A stretch of 62,891 bases of DNA from Stenotrophomonas sp. PS02289. GTDB lineage: Bacteria > Pseudomonadota > Gammaproteobacteria > Xanthomonadales > Xanthomonadaceae. Under the pieces are notes generated by a model that made no database searches, had not been told where the DNA came from, and was given only the letters and a program-made list of their open reading frames with translations. Positions 54,219 through 62,891 of the stretch are shown here, piece after piece (position 1 is the stretch's first letter; every line of letters begins with the position of its first letter). The stretch lies in NCBI RefSeq assembly GCF_029960115.1, contig NZ_JASCOZ010000005.1, forward strand, positions 1 to 62,891, in the 5' to 3' direction. Both the position numbers and the translations under genes were made by a program.

Positions 54219-55136
54219 ATGTCCGAGCCAAACCGTGAAGCAGTGGCACAGGTGCGCGCGTTCAACCGCTTCTACACCCGCCAGATCGGCGTCCTGGAAG
54301 AGCGGCTGCTGGACAGCGCGTTCACCCTGACCGAGGTGCGCGTGTTGTTCGAGTTGGCTGAAGGGCAGGGCATTACCGCCGCGCAGCTCGGCCAGCGCCT
54401 GGGACTCAATGCCGGCTATCTCAGTCGACTGCTCAGTGGCCTGCAGACGCGCGGGCTGGTCCGCCGCGAGCCTTCCGCGATGGACGGGCGGGCGAACCGG
54501 CTGGTGCTCACCGATGAAGGTCGCACTGCATTCGCCCAGCTTGATGCAGCATCCACCGACAGCATCGGCGCCCTGGTGGGAACGCTGAGCGAGCCGGGAC
54601 AGCAGCGCCTGGTCGAGTGCATGGACCAGATCCGCGCGCTGCTGGGCGGTTCCGCTGGCTCCTATGTGCTGCGCGATCCGCGCCCGGGTGACATGGGCTG
54701 GGTGATCCACAAACACGGCACCCTGTACGCACGTGAGTTTGGTTGGAACGCCGAGTTCGAGGCACTCGTTGCCGACATCGTCACCCGCTACCTGCGCGAA
54801 CATGATCCACAGACCGAGCGCTGCTGGATCGCCGAACTCGACGGCAACGCGGTGGGCTCGGTGTTCGTGGTCCGCCATGATGCGCAGAACGCCAAGCTGC
54901 GGCTGCTGCATGTGGATGCCAGTGCGCGCGGCCTTGGCATCGGCCAGCGGCTGGTTGAAGAGGCCATGAGCTTCGCACGCGCGGTGGGCTACAAGCGTAT
55001 GGTGTTGTGGACCAACGCGGCACTCGTTGACGCGCGTCGACTGTACGAACGCGCCGGCTTCGAACTGCTGACCGAGCAGCATGAACAGCTGTTCGGGAAG
55101 CCCCAGGTGTCGCAACTGTGGGCGCGCGCACTGTAA
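54219..55136 (+). CDS. MarR-GNAT fusion: winged-helix regulator with acetyltransferase domain
   Basis: A 305-residue fusion. Residues about 1-145 are a MarR winged HTH (FTLTEVRVLFELAE; LGLNAGYLSRLLSGLQTRGL; DGRANRLVLTDEG, all MarR hallmarks). Residues about 150-305 are a GNAT acetyltransferase (LRLLHVDASARGLGIGQRL motif A; YERAGFELLTEQHEQLFGK). Such fusions are widespread in proteobacteria. The acetyl acceptor is unknown. It is divergent from the TonB receptor gene, so it may regulate it; no operator was pinned down. Confidence 0.92.
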   Translation: MSEPNREAVAQVRAFNRFYTRQIGVLEERLLDSAFTLTEVRVLFELAEGQGITAAQLGQRLGLNAGYLSRLLSGLQTRGLVRREPSAMDGRANRLVLTDEGRTAFAQLDAASTDSIGALVGTLSEPGQQRLVECMDQIRALLGGSAGSYVLRDPRPGDMGWVIHKHGTLYAREFGWNAEFEALVADIVTRYLREHDPQTERCWIAELDGNAVGSVFVVRHDAQNAKLRLLHVDASARGLGIGQRLVEEAMSFARAVGYKRMVLWTNAALVDARRLYERAGFELLTEQHEQLFGKPQVSQLWARAL

Positions 55137-55280
55137 ACGGGCGCAGTGTGCAGTAGAAATACGGTATTGCTGAACAAGTCAGCTTGCTACGCTCCTGCAC
55201 GTCGGTATCGCGCAGGACGCTGTGGACGAAGGTCCACTTCCCCGACCGTCTGGCGGACTCGTCAGTAAGGAAGACAGCAC

Positions 55281-56183
55281 GTGAATCAGTTGATCGCCAT
55301 CCGGGCGTTCACCCGCGTTGTGGAGACGGGCAGCTTCACGCGTGCCGCCGAAGCGCTGGACATGCCCGCCGCGACCCTCAGCAAGACCGTGCGCGAGCTG
55401 GAGGCGCATCTGGGCGTACGCCTGCTCGAGCGCACCACCCGACGGGTGTCAGTCACCGCCGAAGGCGTGCTGTACTACGAGAAGGCGGGGCGCATCCTGC
55501 ATGACCTGGAAGACATCGATGCCTCGTTCGGCGCGGTGAGCGATGCGCCACGCGGCGTGCTGCGCGTGGATGTGGGCGGGGCGACGGCGCGTAACGTGCT
55601 GGTCCCCGCGTTGCCGGATTTCCTCGAGCGCTATCCCGACATCCGCCTGGAACTGGGCGTTTCGGACCGGCCCCTCAGCCAGATCAGCGAGCACGTGGAC
55701 TGCGTGGTGCGCATTGGTGCGCTGGCCGATGCCTCGATGGTCACCCATCTGCTGGGCTATGCCGAGGTGGTGAGCTGCGCCAGTCCCACCTACCTGGCGT
55801 GGCATGGCACCCCTGAGCACCCGGATGCGCTGCGTCACGGGCACCGGTTGCTGAACTACCTTTCGCCGATGAGCGGCCGGCCCTTTCCGTTCCGCTTCGA
55901 GCAGGGCGATGACCGCGTGGAGATCATTGCCGAGAACCAGCTGGGCATCAACGAGAGCAACGCGCATCTGGCGGCGGCGGTGGCCGGACTCGGCGTGATC
56001 CAGACCTTCCTGCACACCGCGCGGCCGGCATTGCAGTCCGGTGAGTTGGTGGAAGTGCTGCCGGACTGGCGGCCGTCGGCGTTGCCGCTGCTGCTGGTCT
56101 ATCCGCAGACGCGGCAGATGACCCATCGGCTGCGGGTGTTCGTGGAATGGGTAATCGAGGCCTTCAGCTCGCGGCTCGGCTGA
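55281..56183 (+). CDS. LysR family transcriptional regulator
   Basis: A 300-residue LysR regulator: HTH in residues about 2-60 (MNQLIAIRAFTRVVETGSF; AATLSKTVRELEAHLGVRLL) and the periplasmic-binding-like effector domain after residue 90 (APRGVLRVDVGG). Its end overlaps the end of the convergent histidine-kinase gene by 20 nt. No target is assigned; the upstream 144-nt gap contains a small GTGGAC-GAAG-GTCCAC hairpin. Confidence 0.9.
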   Translation: MNQLIAIRAFTRVVETGSFTRAAEALDMPAATLSKTVRELEAHLGVRLLERTTRRVSVTAEGVLYYEKAGRILHDLEDIDASFGAVSDAPRGVLRVDVGGATARNVLVPALPDFLERYPDIRLELGVSDRPLSQISEHVDCVVRIGALADASMVTHLLGYAEVVSCASPTYLAWHGTPEHPDALRHGHRLLNYLSPMSGRPFPFRFEQGDDRVEIIAENQLGINESNAHLAAAVAGLGVIQTFLHTARPALQSGELVEVLPDWRPSALPLLLVYPQTRQMTHRLRVFVEWVIEAFSSRLG

Positions 56184-57534
56184 GTTCGCGCGTAATGCTG
56201 ACGACAAAGCACGCACCGGCATCTTGGTCGGGAGGTGTCAGCACAATCTCCCAGCCGTGCGAGAGACAGATCTCCATGCAGATCGCCAAGCCCAGGCCCG
56301 CCCCCTCGCTTTCCTTCGGTGCTCCGCGCCAGAACCGCTTGAACAGCAATGGGCGATGCGCGGCGTCGACGCCGGGTCCAGCATCGCGCACGCTGAAGCC
56401 AAGGTGGTTCACCTGTATATGCACGGTGCTGCCACGCGGGGAATGGTGGATGGCATTTTCCAGCAGGTTCTTGACCAGCACGAAGACCGCCGACGCGTCC
56501 GCCTCCACCTCGGTTTCCGAGGGGTCGGCCACCTGCACCACCACCGCCACCGCGTGCTGCTTCGCCAGCCGTGAAAGGTAGTCGACGGTGTCCGCAATCA
56601 CCGTGCCCAGATGAACCGGAGCAAAGGTGTAGTTGTGTCCTTCGCTGACTTCGGCAAGGTGCAGCAGTTGATGGACCTGGCGGGCCATCTGCGCGGTATC
56701 GCGCAGCAGAAGCGGCGTGTTTGGAGCTCCGCTGAGTTCGATCTCCGCCTGCAGCAGCGCCAGCGGCGTCTTCAGTTCATGTGCGGCGGCGGCCAGGAAC
56801 TCCTGCTGCACCCGGTAGCCCTGCTCCAGGCGCGCCAGCGCCGCGTTGAAGGCATCGATCAGGGGCACCACCTCCGACGGCAGGTGCTCACTGCGTAGGC
56901 GCATGCCGAGCCGGCGTGGTCCTACCTGTGTGGCGGCACGCGAGACCTGGTGCAGGGGCCGGAGCATGCAGCGCACGGTGAGGTAGATGACCGCTGCAAA
57001 GGTCAGCAGTGCCAGTGCACCGACCGCCAGCCCGGCGCGAAGATAGAGTTTGGTGGCGTGGTTCTTGAGCGTGCTCACCAGCCGGTCGCTGCGGGCGATG
57101 CGGGCCGTGTAGTCGCGGCTGGCATGCGTCATCGGAGCCTCGATCACCTGCAGGGTGATGGTGCCGGCTGGATTGGCGACGGTCATGTCGGTGGCCCCCA
57201 CGGGCAGGCCCATCAGCGCCTGCAATGCCGGTCCCGGTCGGCTGCTGGCGACGGTGCGGCCGGTGGCATCGATGATCCAGAATGCGGCGTCGCGCGGCAT
57301 GGCGTCGTAGACGTTGCCGACCTCGGCCGGCAGATCCAGCCGCAGCGTGCCATCTGCCGCACTACGAAGCCCGGCACGCAACTCAGCCACCTCTTCGACC
57401 AGCTCTTCACGGGTCAGGGTTTCGGGCGTGGCGTGTCGGGCCAGCAGCAACAGTGCGGTGCCCGCGGCGGTGGCGGTGAGCAACGCCAGCAGGGCCGCCA
57501 GCATCAGGCGTGTGCTGAGGCTACGCGGCCGCAT
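56164..57534 (-). CDS. Sensor histidine kinase (QseC/PhoQ-like)
   Basis: A 456-residue membrane kinase. The ATG at 57534 gives a short cytoplasmic start, membrane helix (about residues 9-31), periplasmic sensor (32-160), second helix (165-187), a HAMP region, and the kinase core: His252 in HELKTPLAL, N-box NLLENAIHHSP (Asn360), DAGPGVD (Asp384) and GAGLGL (411-416). It overlaps the response-regulator gene by 14 nt, forming one two-component operon with the MipA/OmpV gene upstream on the same strand. The signal is unknown. Confidence 0.93.
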   Translation of the reverse strand: MRPRSLSTRLMLAALLALLTATAAGTALLLLARHATPETLTREELVEEVAELRAGLRSAADGTLRLDLPAEVGNVYDAMPRDAAFWIIDATGRTVASSRPGPALQALMGLPVGATDMTVANPAGTITLQVIEAPMTHASRDYTARIARSDRLVSTLKNHATKLYLRAGLAVGALALLTFAAVIYLTVRCMLRPLHQVSRAATQVGPRRLGMRLRSEHLPSEVVPLIDAFNAALARLEQGYRVQQEFLAAAAHELKTPLALLQAEIELSGAPNTPLLLRDTAQMARQVHQLLHLAEVSEGHNYTFAPVHLGTVIADTVDYLSRLAKQHAVAVVVQVADPSETEVEADASAVFVLVKNLLENAIHHSPRGSTVHIQVNHLGFSVRDAGPGVDAAHRPLLFKRFWRGAPKESEGAGLGLAICMEICLSHGWEIVLTPPDQDAGACFVVSITRELSRAAS

Positions 57535-58231
57535 CGACAGGACGCAGGGCAAAGCCGAGGTTACGGACGTTGACGATGGCCAGCGTGGAGTCAATCGCGA
57601 CCAGCTTGCGCCGCAGCCGGTGCAGCGCGACGTCCAGGGCATTCGGGGTAACCGCTTCGCCCATGCCCCATGCCGCTGTTTCCAGCGCCCGGCGGCGGAC
57701 CACCTGTCCGGCAGCGCGCACCAGTGCAATGGTGATCTGCAGCTCGGCCGGTGCCAGGCTGATCAGTTCTTCGCCGCAGCGCAGGCTGCTGCTCTCTGCC
57801 AGGACCTGAAGATCGTGGTGGACCAGCTGTAGATCACGCAGTTCGGCGGGACGTCGCATCAATGCGCGGACCCGCGCGCCGAGTTCTTCCATCGCGAAGG
57901 GCTTGGGCAGGTAATCGTCCGCACCGGCATCAAGCCCGTCGACGCGATCATGCAGCGCATCGCGGGCGGTCAGCATCAGGCACGGAATACGGTTGCCAGC
58001 GGCCCGCATGCGCCGCACCAGTTCCAGCCCATCACCGTCCGGCAGGCCGCGGTCAATCACCGCCAACGCATAGCCGTGGTCGGAAATGCCGTGCCAGGCC
58101 GCCTCGAGGCTGGTGAAGGTATCGACGGCGATTCCCGCTGCCCCCAGGCCACGCTCGACGAGGCTGGCCAGGCGCGCATGGTCCTCGACCAAGGCGATGC
58201 GGTTGCTCAACGGGGGCGGCGGTGGAAGCAT
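57521..58231 (-). CDS. OmpR/PhoB-type response regulator
   Basis: A 236-residue DNA-binding regulator. Receiver domain residues about 11-125 with Glu16-Asp17, phospho-acceptor Asp60 and Lys110 (YLPKPF). C-terminal winged helix (about 135-230), with NALDVALHRLRRKL as the recognition part. It precedes and overlaps the kinase gene. The MipA/OmpV gene ends about 25 nt upstream on the same strand and could be part of the operon or a target. Confidence 0.94.
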   Translation of the reverse strand: MLPPPPPLSNRIALVEDHARLASLVERGLGAAGIAVDTFTSLEAAWHGISDHGYALAVIDRGLPDGDGLELVRRMRAAGNRIPCLMLTARDALHDRVDGLDAGADDYLPKPFAMEELGARVRALMRRPAELRDLQLVHHDLQVLAESSSLRCGEELISLAPAELQITIALVRAAGQVVRRRALETAAWGMGEAVTPNALDVALHRLRRKLVAIDSTLAIVNVRNLGFALRPVDAAA

Positions 58232-58255
58232 CAGGGAACCGGGGCAGTGGGAGGG

Positions 58256-59053
58256 TCAGAAGCTGCGGGTGATGCCGATGCGCAGCCCTGCCGAGCCATC
58301 GGTATCGGGTTCGCTCAGCGGGCTGTCAGTGATCTCGCTGGGCAGGAACCGGTAGTCCACCGCACCCAGCAGCCGCCACTTTTCGCCCAGTGGTCGCGAA
58401 AAGGCAAGGCTGACCTGCGGCACCAGCGCCGAGCCCGGCTGATACCGCTGCACGCCGCGCGAGATCTCCTCGTCCAGCGTGCCATGGTAATAGCGCACCA
58501 GGTCATCGGACATCCAGCGCACGCCGACCCCCGGGATCAGCGTGCTGCGTCCCCACTTGAACGCATACGCATAGTCGGCGGCAATCTCGTAGCCGCCGCT
58601 GCGGTCAGTCACGTCAGCCAGTGCGCTCAGTTTGAACTCGCCGGCGCGGCTGCTCCAGCTCGCTGCCAATCCGGCGTCCAGACCGTCGTCGCGATCGCTC
58701 AGCTGCGACGGGTCGATACCGTTGGCGCGCAGTTCGCGCTGCCCGAGGTCGTCGATGTCGAATCCGTCCATGCGCGCTGACAGCACGGCATCCACGCGGA
58801 ACCCGTTGCGGTTGATCAGATGCACACCCCCGCCCAGGCCCCGCCAGAAAACACGGTCACCCTCGTAGGTGAGCAGCGGCACCGGCCGTACCCGGGTGCC
58901 TTCACCGGCATAGGGACTCTGCCGCACCGACGCGGCCACGCCGATCGACCAGCGGTCATCGTCCACCTTGGCGAGCAGGTCGCCGGTACTGGTGGTCTGC
59001 GCCAGGGCGAGGCTGGGCAGCAGGACAGGGAGGGATACCAGGTACTTGAACAT
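58256..59053 (-). CDS. MipA/OmpV family outer-membrane protein
   Basis: A 265-residue secreted barrel protein. A signal peptide (cleavage near ALA|QTT) is followed by the family start WSIGVAASVRQSPYAGEGTRVRPVP and many amphipathic strands, ending LRIGITRSF with a terminal Phe. MipA/OmpV proteins are outer-membrane channels or scaffolds for murein enzymes; some are controlled by the adjacent two-component system. It lies immediately upstream of such a pair, suggesting cotranscription. Confidence 0.88.
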   Translation of the reverse strand: MFKYLVSLPVLLPSLALAQTTSTGDLLAKVDDDRWSIGVAASVRQSPYAGEGTRVRPVPLLTYEGDRVFWRGLGGGVHLINRNGFRVDAVLSARMDGFDIDDLGQRELRANGIDPSQLSDRDDGLDAGLAASWSSRAGEFKLSALADVTDRSGGYEIAADYAYAFKWGRSTLIPGVGVRWMSDDLVRYYHGTLDEEISRGVQRYQPGSALVPQVSLAFSRPLGEKWRLLGAVDYRFLPSEITDSPLSEPDTDGSAGLRIGITRSF

Positions 59054-59156
59054 GCAGGACTTCCGGGGGAGGACCGGGTGAGTCTTGCGGCAGCGGACTT
59101 ACGCGCGCCTTACGGCTTTGGCGGCCGTCGGCATCGATTCAGCCAGATGCGGGTGA

Positions 59157-59423
59157 TCAGCGCGGTGGCAGCCAGAACATCAGGAAAACAATCACCACCA
59201 GCAGCGCGACCACCACCCAGCGGTAGCCATTGGGCGACAGGAATCCGAACAGCGATACCTCGGTGGTGGTGAACTCGCGGCGGCAGTTTGGACACCGCAC
59301 CTGCAACGCGACATCGCGCTGATACATCGCATTGGTCGTGCGTAGACCGCCCGCCGATACCAGCGCCTTGCGCGCATCAAAACGGGTGGAGCATCCCGTG
59401 CAGGTCGTGAGCTTGGCCATCAT
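59157..59423 (-). CDS. Small zinc-ribbon membrane protein
   Basis: An 88-residue protein with two CxxC pairs (Cys8/Cys11 in CTGC and Cys44/Cys47 in CPNC) forming a zinc ribbon, and a C-terminal membrane helix (about 68-85, RWVVVALLVVIVFLMFWL). GGGGAGG lies 5 nt before the ATG at 59423 (an adjacent ATG at 59420 is also possible). The function is unknown; the domain would face the cytoplasm. Confidence 0.7.
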   Translation of the reverse strand: MMAKLTTCTGCSTRFDARKALVSAGGLRTTNAMYQRDVALQVRCPNCRREFTTTEVSLFGFLSPNGYRWVVVALLVVIVFLMFWLPPR

Positions 59424-59523
59424 GTATACCTCCCCAGGCAAGCATCAAGTATGCCATGCGGGACTGGCAGGCCGGCCAGCACTGCCGTAGTGTGCCCGCA
59501 GCCACCGATGACAAGGCAGTCCC

Positions 59524-61827
59524 ATGACGCATGGCGATCTACCCGGCCGGATCCGCCTGAGTGGGCGGCGCTCACTCCGTGCCGGCCTGTTGTCCTTGCT
59601 CCTGTTGCTCGCGCCTGCAGCCGGTGCGCAGCAATCACTGCAATGGAATGCTCCCGCGGGTGCGACGGTCAGGCCGACCGATGCGGCCCTGGTCGGGTTG
59701 GCGCGGCAGCTGCTGGACGGCAGTGACGCTGTCCACTTGACGCCCGTGCAGCGCAGCCAGTCGCTGCTGGTGGCGGGGCAGTACGCGCAGGCATCCGCGG
59801 CTATCACTGCCCTGATGCACGCACTGCGTTCTGAGGGCAATGAGAGCCAGGCGCAGCGCTGGACGCCGTACTTGTTGATGGCGAAGGCCGGCAACCCGGC
59901 AGAGCCCGGATTCGATCGTGCCTATGCGGCGGCATTTGCTGCCTGGTTCGCCGCACTCGACGATGTGTCGGCGCTGAAAACGCACTACTGGTTCAGCACC
60001 AACCTGCCGGCGGCGCAGGCGAAGCTGGATGCCGCCCTGGCCACGTACGCCGGCAGCGCCAGTCTGACCCACGAGCAGGCGCTGGATCTGATCCGGCAGG
60101 CGGCATTCGTTGCGACGTTCAGGGTGACCAGCCGGCTTGCACCGGATCTGATCCGCGCCGACGAGGATCGTCGCTTCGAGATCGACGATTCAGTCCGCAT
60201 TCCCGCGATGGAAGGCGTTGTGCTTTCCGCGCACGTGGCCCGTCCCCGCAGGTCCGCTGCGCCGCCCCCGGCCGCGATGCTGTTCACCATCTATACCGAC
60301 CCGGCCCGCAACCGTACCCAGGCCGCGCTGGCCGCAGCGCACGGCTATGTGGGCGTGGTCGTCGACGCGCGCGGCAAGCGACTGGGTACGGGCACGGCCG
60401 CACCCTACGAAACCGAGGGCGTCGATGCGGCCGCCGCCGTTGACTGGATCAGCCAGCAGCCATGGACCGACGGGCGCGTGGTGATGTACGGCGGCAGCTA
60501 CTCCGGCTTTGCCGCATGGGCGGCCGCCAAGCATGCACCGCCGGCGTTGAAGGCGATCGCGCCCTACGTCGCGGCGATCCCGGGTCTGGGGCTGCCGATG
60601 GAAAACAACGTGTTTCTGTCGGCCAACTACGCCTGGCCGTTCTATGTCGCCAACAATCGTCTGCTGGACAACGACACCTACAACCAGCGCGAGCGTTGGG
60701 ATGCGCTGACCGAGCGCTGGTACACCTCCGGTCGTCCTTACCGGCAGATCGACCAGGTCGATGGCACGCCCAACCGCTGGCTGCAGCGCTGGCTCGCGCA
60801 TCCCGACTACGATGCCTACTGGCAGGCGATGGTCCCGTACGGCGACGACTTCTCCCGCATCCGCATTCCGGTGCTGTCGATCACCGGCTACTACGATGAC
60901 GGGCAGATCTCGGCACTGCATTACTTTCGCGAGCACTATCGTCATCTGCCCGATGCGGATCACCGGTTGCTGATCGGCCCCTACGACCACTTCGGCACAC
61001 AGGCCAACGTCAAGGCAATGGAGCTGCGCGGCTACAGCGTGGACCCGATCGCCCAGTTCGATACAGATGCCATCACGTTCCAGTGGTTCGACCACGTGTT
61101 GAACGGAGCCCCACTGCCGCCATTGCTGGCTGATCGGGTCAACTACCAGTTGATGGGGGCCAACCGGTGGGAGCATGCGCCATCGCTGCAGGCAGCGGGT
61201 GGTGGCATGACGACCTTCCATCTTTCCCGCGAGCGTGCGGGTACTGAGTACCGGTTGATCGAAACCCCCACGGCGCCGGCCGGTGTGCTGACCCAGGCCG
61301 TGAACTTCGCTGACCGCAACAGCAGCCGCCACAGCTACTACCCCTGGCCCATCCTGCGCGCAGGGCCGCCGGATGACGGTGGGCTGTCATTCGTCAGCGC
61401 TCCGTTTGATCAGCCCATGGACATGGTCGGCCCGTTCGGCGGTGACCTGAAGATCCGCATCAACAAGCGCGATGTCGACCTGACTGTGACACTGTATGAA
61501 TGGCAGAAGGACGGGAAGGTCATGCAGCTCTCGTACTACGTCGGCCGCGCCAGCTATGCTGCGGACATGACATCCCGACACCTGCTTACCCCGGGTCAGT
61601 GGACCCAGGTGCCGTTGCAGCGCACGCGCATGACCGGCCGCCGCATTGCCAAGGGCAGCCGCCTGCTGGTGGTGGTGGACGTGCTCAAGGACGCCGAACA
61701 CCAGGTCAACCACGGTACCGGCAAGGATGTCAGTGATGAGTCGGTCGCGGATGCGGGAGCCCCATTGAGCATCGACTGGAGCACTGACAGCATCCTCCGT
61801 ATTCCGCTGCGTGCGGTGGCGGAATGA
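59524..61827 (+). CDS. Secreted CocE/NonD (X-Pro dipeptidyl-peptidase S15-like) hydrolase
   Basis: A 767-residue exported serine hydrolase. A signal peptide (cleavage near AGA|QQS) and an approximately 170-residue helical N-terminal extension precede the alpha/beta hydrolase core. The nucleophile is Ser325 in YGGSYSGFAAW, and an Asp/His pair lies around RIPVLSITGYYDDGQ and IGPYDHFG. The C-terminal jelly-roll (about 530-767) is the S15/CocE C-terminal domain. The likely substrate is an ester or a proline-containing peptide. Its stop overlaps the M23 peptidase start in ATGA. Confidence 0.9.
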   Translation: MTHGDLPGRIRLSGRRSLRAGLLSLLLLLAPAAGAQQSLQWNAPAGATVRPTDAALVGLARQLLDGSDAVHLTPVQRSQSLLVAGQYAQASAAITALMHALRSEGNESQAQRWTPYLLMAKAGNPAEPGFDRAYAAAFAAWFAALDDVSALKTHYWFSTNLPAAQAKLDAALATYAGSASLTHEQALDLIRQAAFVATFRVTSRLAPDLIRADEDRRFEIDDSVRIPAMEGVVLSAHVARPRRSAAPPPAAMLFTIYTDPARNRTQAALAAAHGYVGVVVDARGKRLGTGTAAPYETEGVDAAAAVDWISQQPWTDGRVVMYGGSYSGFAAWAAAKHAPPALKAIAPYVAAIPGLGLPMENNVFLSANYAWPFYVANNRLLDNDTYNQRERWDALTERWYTSGRPYRQIDQVDGTPNRWLQRWLAHPDYDAYWQAMVPYGDDFSRIRIPVLSITGYYDDGQISALHYFREHYRHLPDADHRLLIGPYDHFGTQANVKAMELRGYSVDPIAQFDTDAITFQWFDHVLNGAPLPPLLADRVNYQLMGANRWEHAPSLQAAGGGMTTFHLSRERAGTEYRLIETPTAPAGVLTQAVNFADRNSSRHSYYPWPILRAGPPDDGGLSFVSAPFDQPMDMVGPFGGDLKIRINKRDVDLTVTLYEWQKDGKVMQLSYYVGRASYAADMTSRHLLTPGQWTQVPLQRTRMTGRRIAKGSRLLVVVDVLKDAEHQVNHGTGKDVSDESVADAGAPLSIDWSTDSILRIPLRAVAE

Positions 61828-62414
61828 GCCCCGCAAGCGGACCCTCGCTGGCGCGCCGCCTGCGCAGGTGGATTGTCGCGCTGCTGCTGTTGGGTGTACT
61901 GGGCGTGGCGGCCATGGCGCTATGGAACAGCGAATGGCTGAAGGCCCCGCGCGCGATGTGGGAGCTGTCGCGCATGCCGCCGCCGACGGCATTGCCGGTT
62001 CCGGTGGAGGGCGTGGCGGCACGCCGCATCGCTGACACCTTCGGCGCGCCACGCGGGCGTGATCGTACCCATGCCGGCGTGGACATCTTCGCCAAACGCG
62101 GCACGCCGATTCGCAGCGCCGCGCCCGGCGTCGTGGTCGCGGTACGCGACCGTGGTCTTGGAGGGCGCCAGGTCTGGGTGGTGGGGCCGGCGCGTGAGCG
62201 TTACTACTACGCGCATCTGGAGGATTGGCGCGCTGGCCTGCAGGAGGGCGAGGTTGTTGCCGAGGGCGATCTACTGGGCTATGTCGGCACGACCGGGAAT
62301 GCCGCCGGTACGCCGCCGCATCTGCATTGGGGCATCTACGGGGCCGATGGGGCCTACGATCCGCTGCCGCTGCTCAAGGCCTGGAAGCCGCTGAACACCT
62401 CACCGCAGCAGTAA
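61824..62414 (+). CDS. M23 family (LytM-like) metallopeptidase
   Basis: A 196-residue membrane-anchored protein with an N-terminal helix (about residues 14-34) and an M23 domain (about 60-185). Zinc ligands appear as His83 and Asp87 (RTHAGVD) and His168 (PHLHWG), with His131 in AHLE; all are present, so it should be active. M23 enzymes cut peptidoglycan cross-links. It is translationally coupled to the secreted hydrolase gene upstream, which hints at a shared periplasmic role. Confidence 0.9.
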   Translation: MSPASGPSLARRLRRWIVALLLLGVLGVAAMALWNSEWLKAPRAMWELSRMPPPTALPVPVEGVAARRIADTFGAPRGRDRTHAGVDIFAKRGTPIRSAAPGVVVAVRDRGLGGRQVWVVGPARERYYYAHLEDWRAGLQEGEVVAEGDLLGYVGTTGNAAGTPPHLHWGIYGADGAYDPLPLLKAWKPLNTSPQQ

Positions 62415-62553
62415 AGGCTGCTGCCTCTCGTCATCGTCCCGTCGTCTGCGTGCGCTACAACGTGCGCGGTCGCGCAGGCATGCGCATGCAATTCGCCCTA
62501 AAGGTAATGCGAGATCGGCCGATACCGGTGCGTCCTTCTGCCTGGAGTGCGTG

Positions 62554-62891
62554 ATGCACGCCCTGTCCCGTCGCCTGCAGTCTTTCACCCAACGCATGGA
62601 CGCGTTGCCGCTCTGGCGCACGCTGTCACCCAAGGTGGCGGCGCTGCGCCGGATGAGTATCGCCAACAAGCTCAAGGTGAGCCTGGTGGTGTGTGGCTCC
62701 GGCCTGCTGGTGGTCGCCGCCGTGTACGGCTGGACCCGCCACAACAGCGAGCGCGCGGCCGACACCTTTGCCCGATACCAGCAGCATACCGCGCTGGCCG
62801 CGGCATTGAACGCGCAGGTCGCCGATGCAAGACGCCTGCAGACCCGCTACGCGGTCAGTTTCGACGACCAGGACCGCGCCGCCCTGCAGGC
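62554..62891 (+). CDS. Methyl-accepting chemotaxis protein-like receptor (N-terminal part only)
   Basis: The first 112 residues of a protein that continues past the window edge. A cytoplasmic start rich in Arg/Lys, then a membrane helix (about residues 43-60, VSLVVCGSGLLVVAAVYGW), then a coiled periplasmic start (NSERAADTFARYQQHTALAA; ADARRLQTRYAVSFDDQD). This fits the first part of a bacterial chemotaxis-type receptor. The ATG at 62554 follows GGAG. The identity is inferred from the N-terminus alone. Confidence 0.5.
   Translation, partial: MHALSRRLQSFTQRMDALPLWRTLSPKVAALRRMSIANKLKVSLVVCGSGLLVVAAVYGWTRHNSERAADTFARYQQHTALAAALNAQVADARRLQTRYAVSFDDQDRAALQ

Overview
This GC-rich chromosomal window fits Xanthomonadaceae, most likely Stenotrophomonas. 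Two things point there. The first is the conserved gene order: ftsE-ftsX and rpoH on one strand, and aroQ-accB-accC, prmA-DUF3426-fis and purH-purD on the other. The second is several short REP hairpins of the GTAG-stem (SMAG-like) kind typical of Stenotrophomonas (1-60, 32316-32340, 45630-45652). Assignments rest on reading motifs and gene order; no database search was run.

Layout. 151-3701: cell-division ABC pair FtsE/FtsX, a two-receiver response regulator, uracil-DNA glycosylase, and a divergent XRE regulator. 4032-20973: a surface-protein locus of a DUF11/SpaA-like secreted protein, a 3670-residue tandem-repeat protein and an outer-membrane beta-barrel protein. 21437-22262: a structured inverted-repeat leader followed by a SymE-like and a ribbon-helix-helix gene that overlap by one base, a toxin-antitoxin-like pair. 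22551-26443: rpoH, purD, purH. 26521-32310: a six-gene, tightly packed membrane-lipid operon related to E. coli ynbABCD. 32355-34484: fis, DUF3426, prmA. 34656-37938: two membrane-anchored unknowns and a secreted protein with a C-terminal mono-ADP-ribosyltransferase signature. 37989-40325: accC, accB, aroQ. 40480-44505: LysR/SDR pair, GNAT, small unknowns, YdjM-like membrane protein. 44611-51331: Lhr-type helicase, DJ-1/PfpI protein, Fic AMP-transferase with a four-half-site operator. 51384-59053: TonB-dependent receptor, MarR-GNAT fusion, LysR, a two-component system and a MipA/OmpV porin. 59157-62891: zinc-ribbon membrane protein, secreted CocE-like hydrolase, M23 peptidase, and the start of a chemotaxis-type membrane receptor.

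How the genes fit together. The housekeeping backbone looks ancestral, and the accessory modules sit in its joints: the surface locus and TA-like pair between ftsX and rpoH, the lipid operon between fis and purH, and the ADP-ribosyltransferase cluster between accC and prmA. The strongest leads are (i) a DUF11 domain apparently split between two neighbouring exported proteins, the second of which is the giant repeat protein followed by its probable outer-membrane partner; (ii) the SymE-like/RHH pair with its nested hairpin leader; (iii) the extended lipid operon with its own acyltransferase and CDP-diglyceride synthase; and (iv) the ADP-ribosyltransferase toxin candidate.
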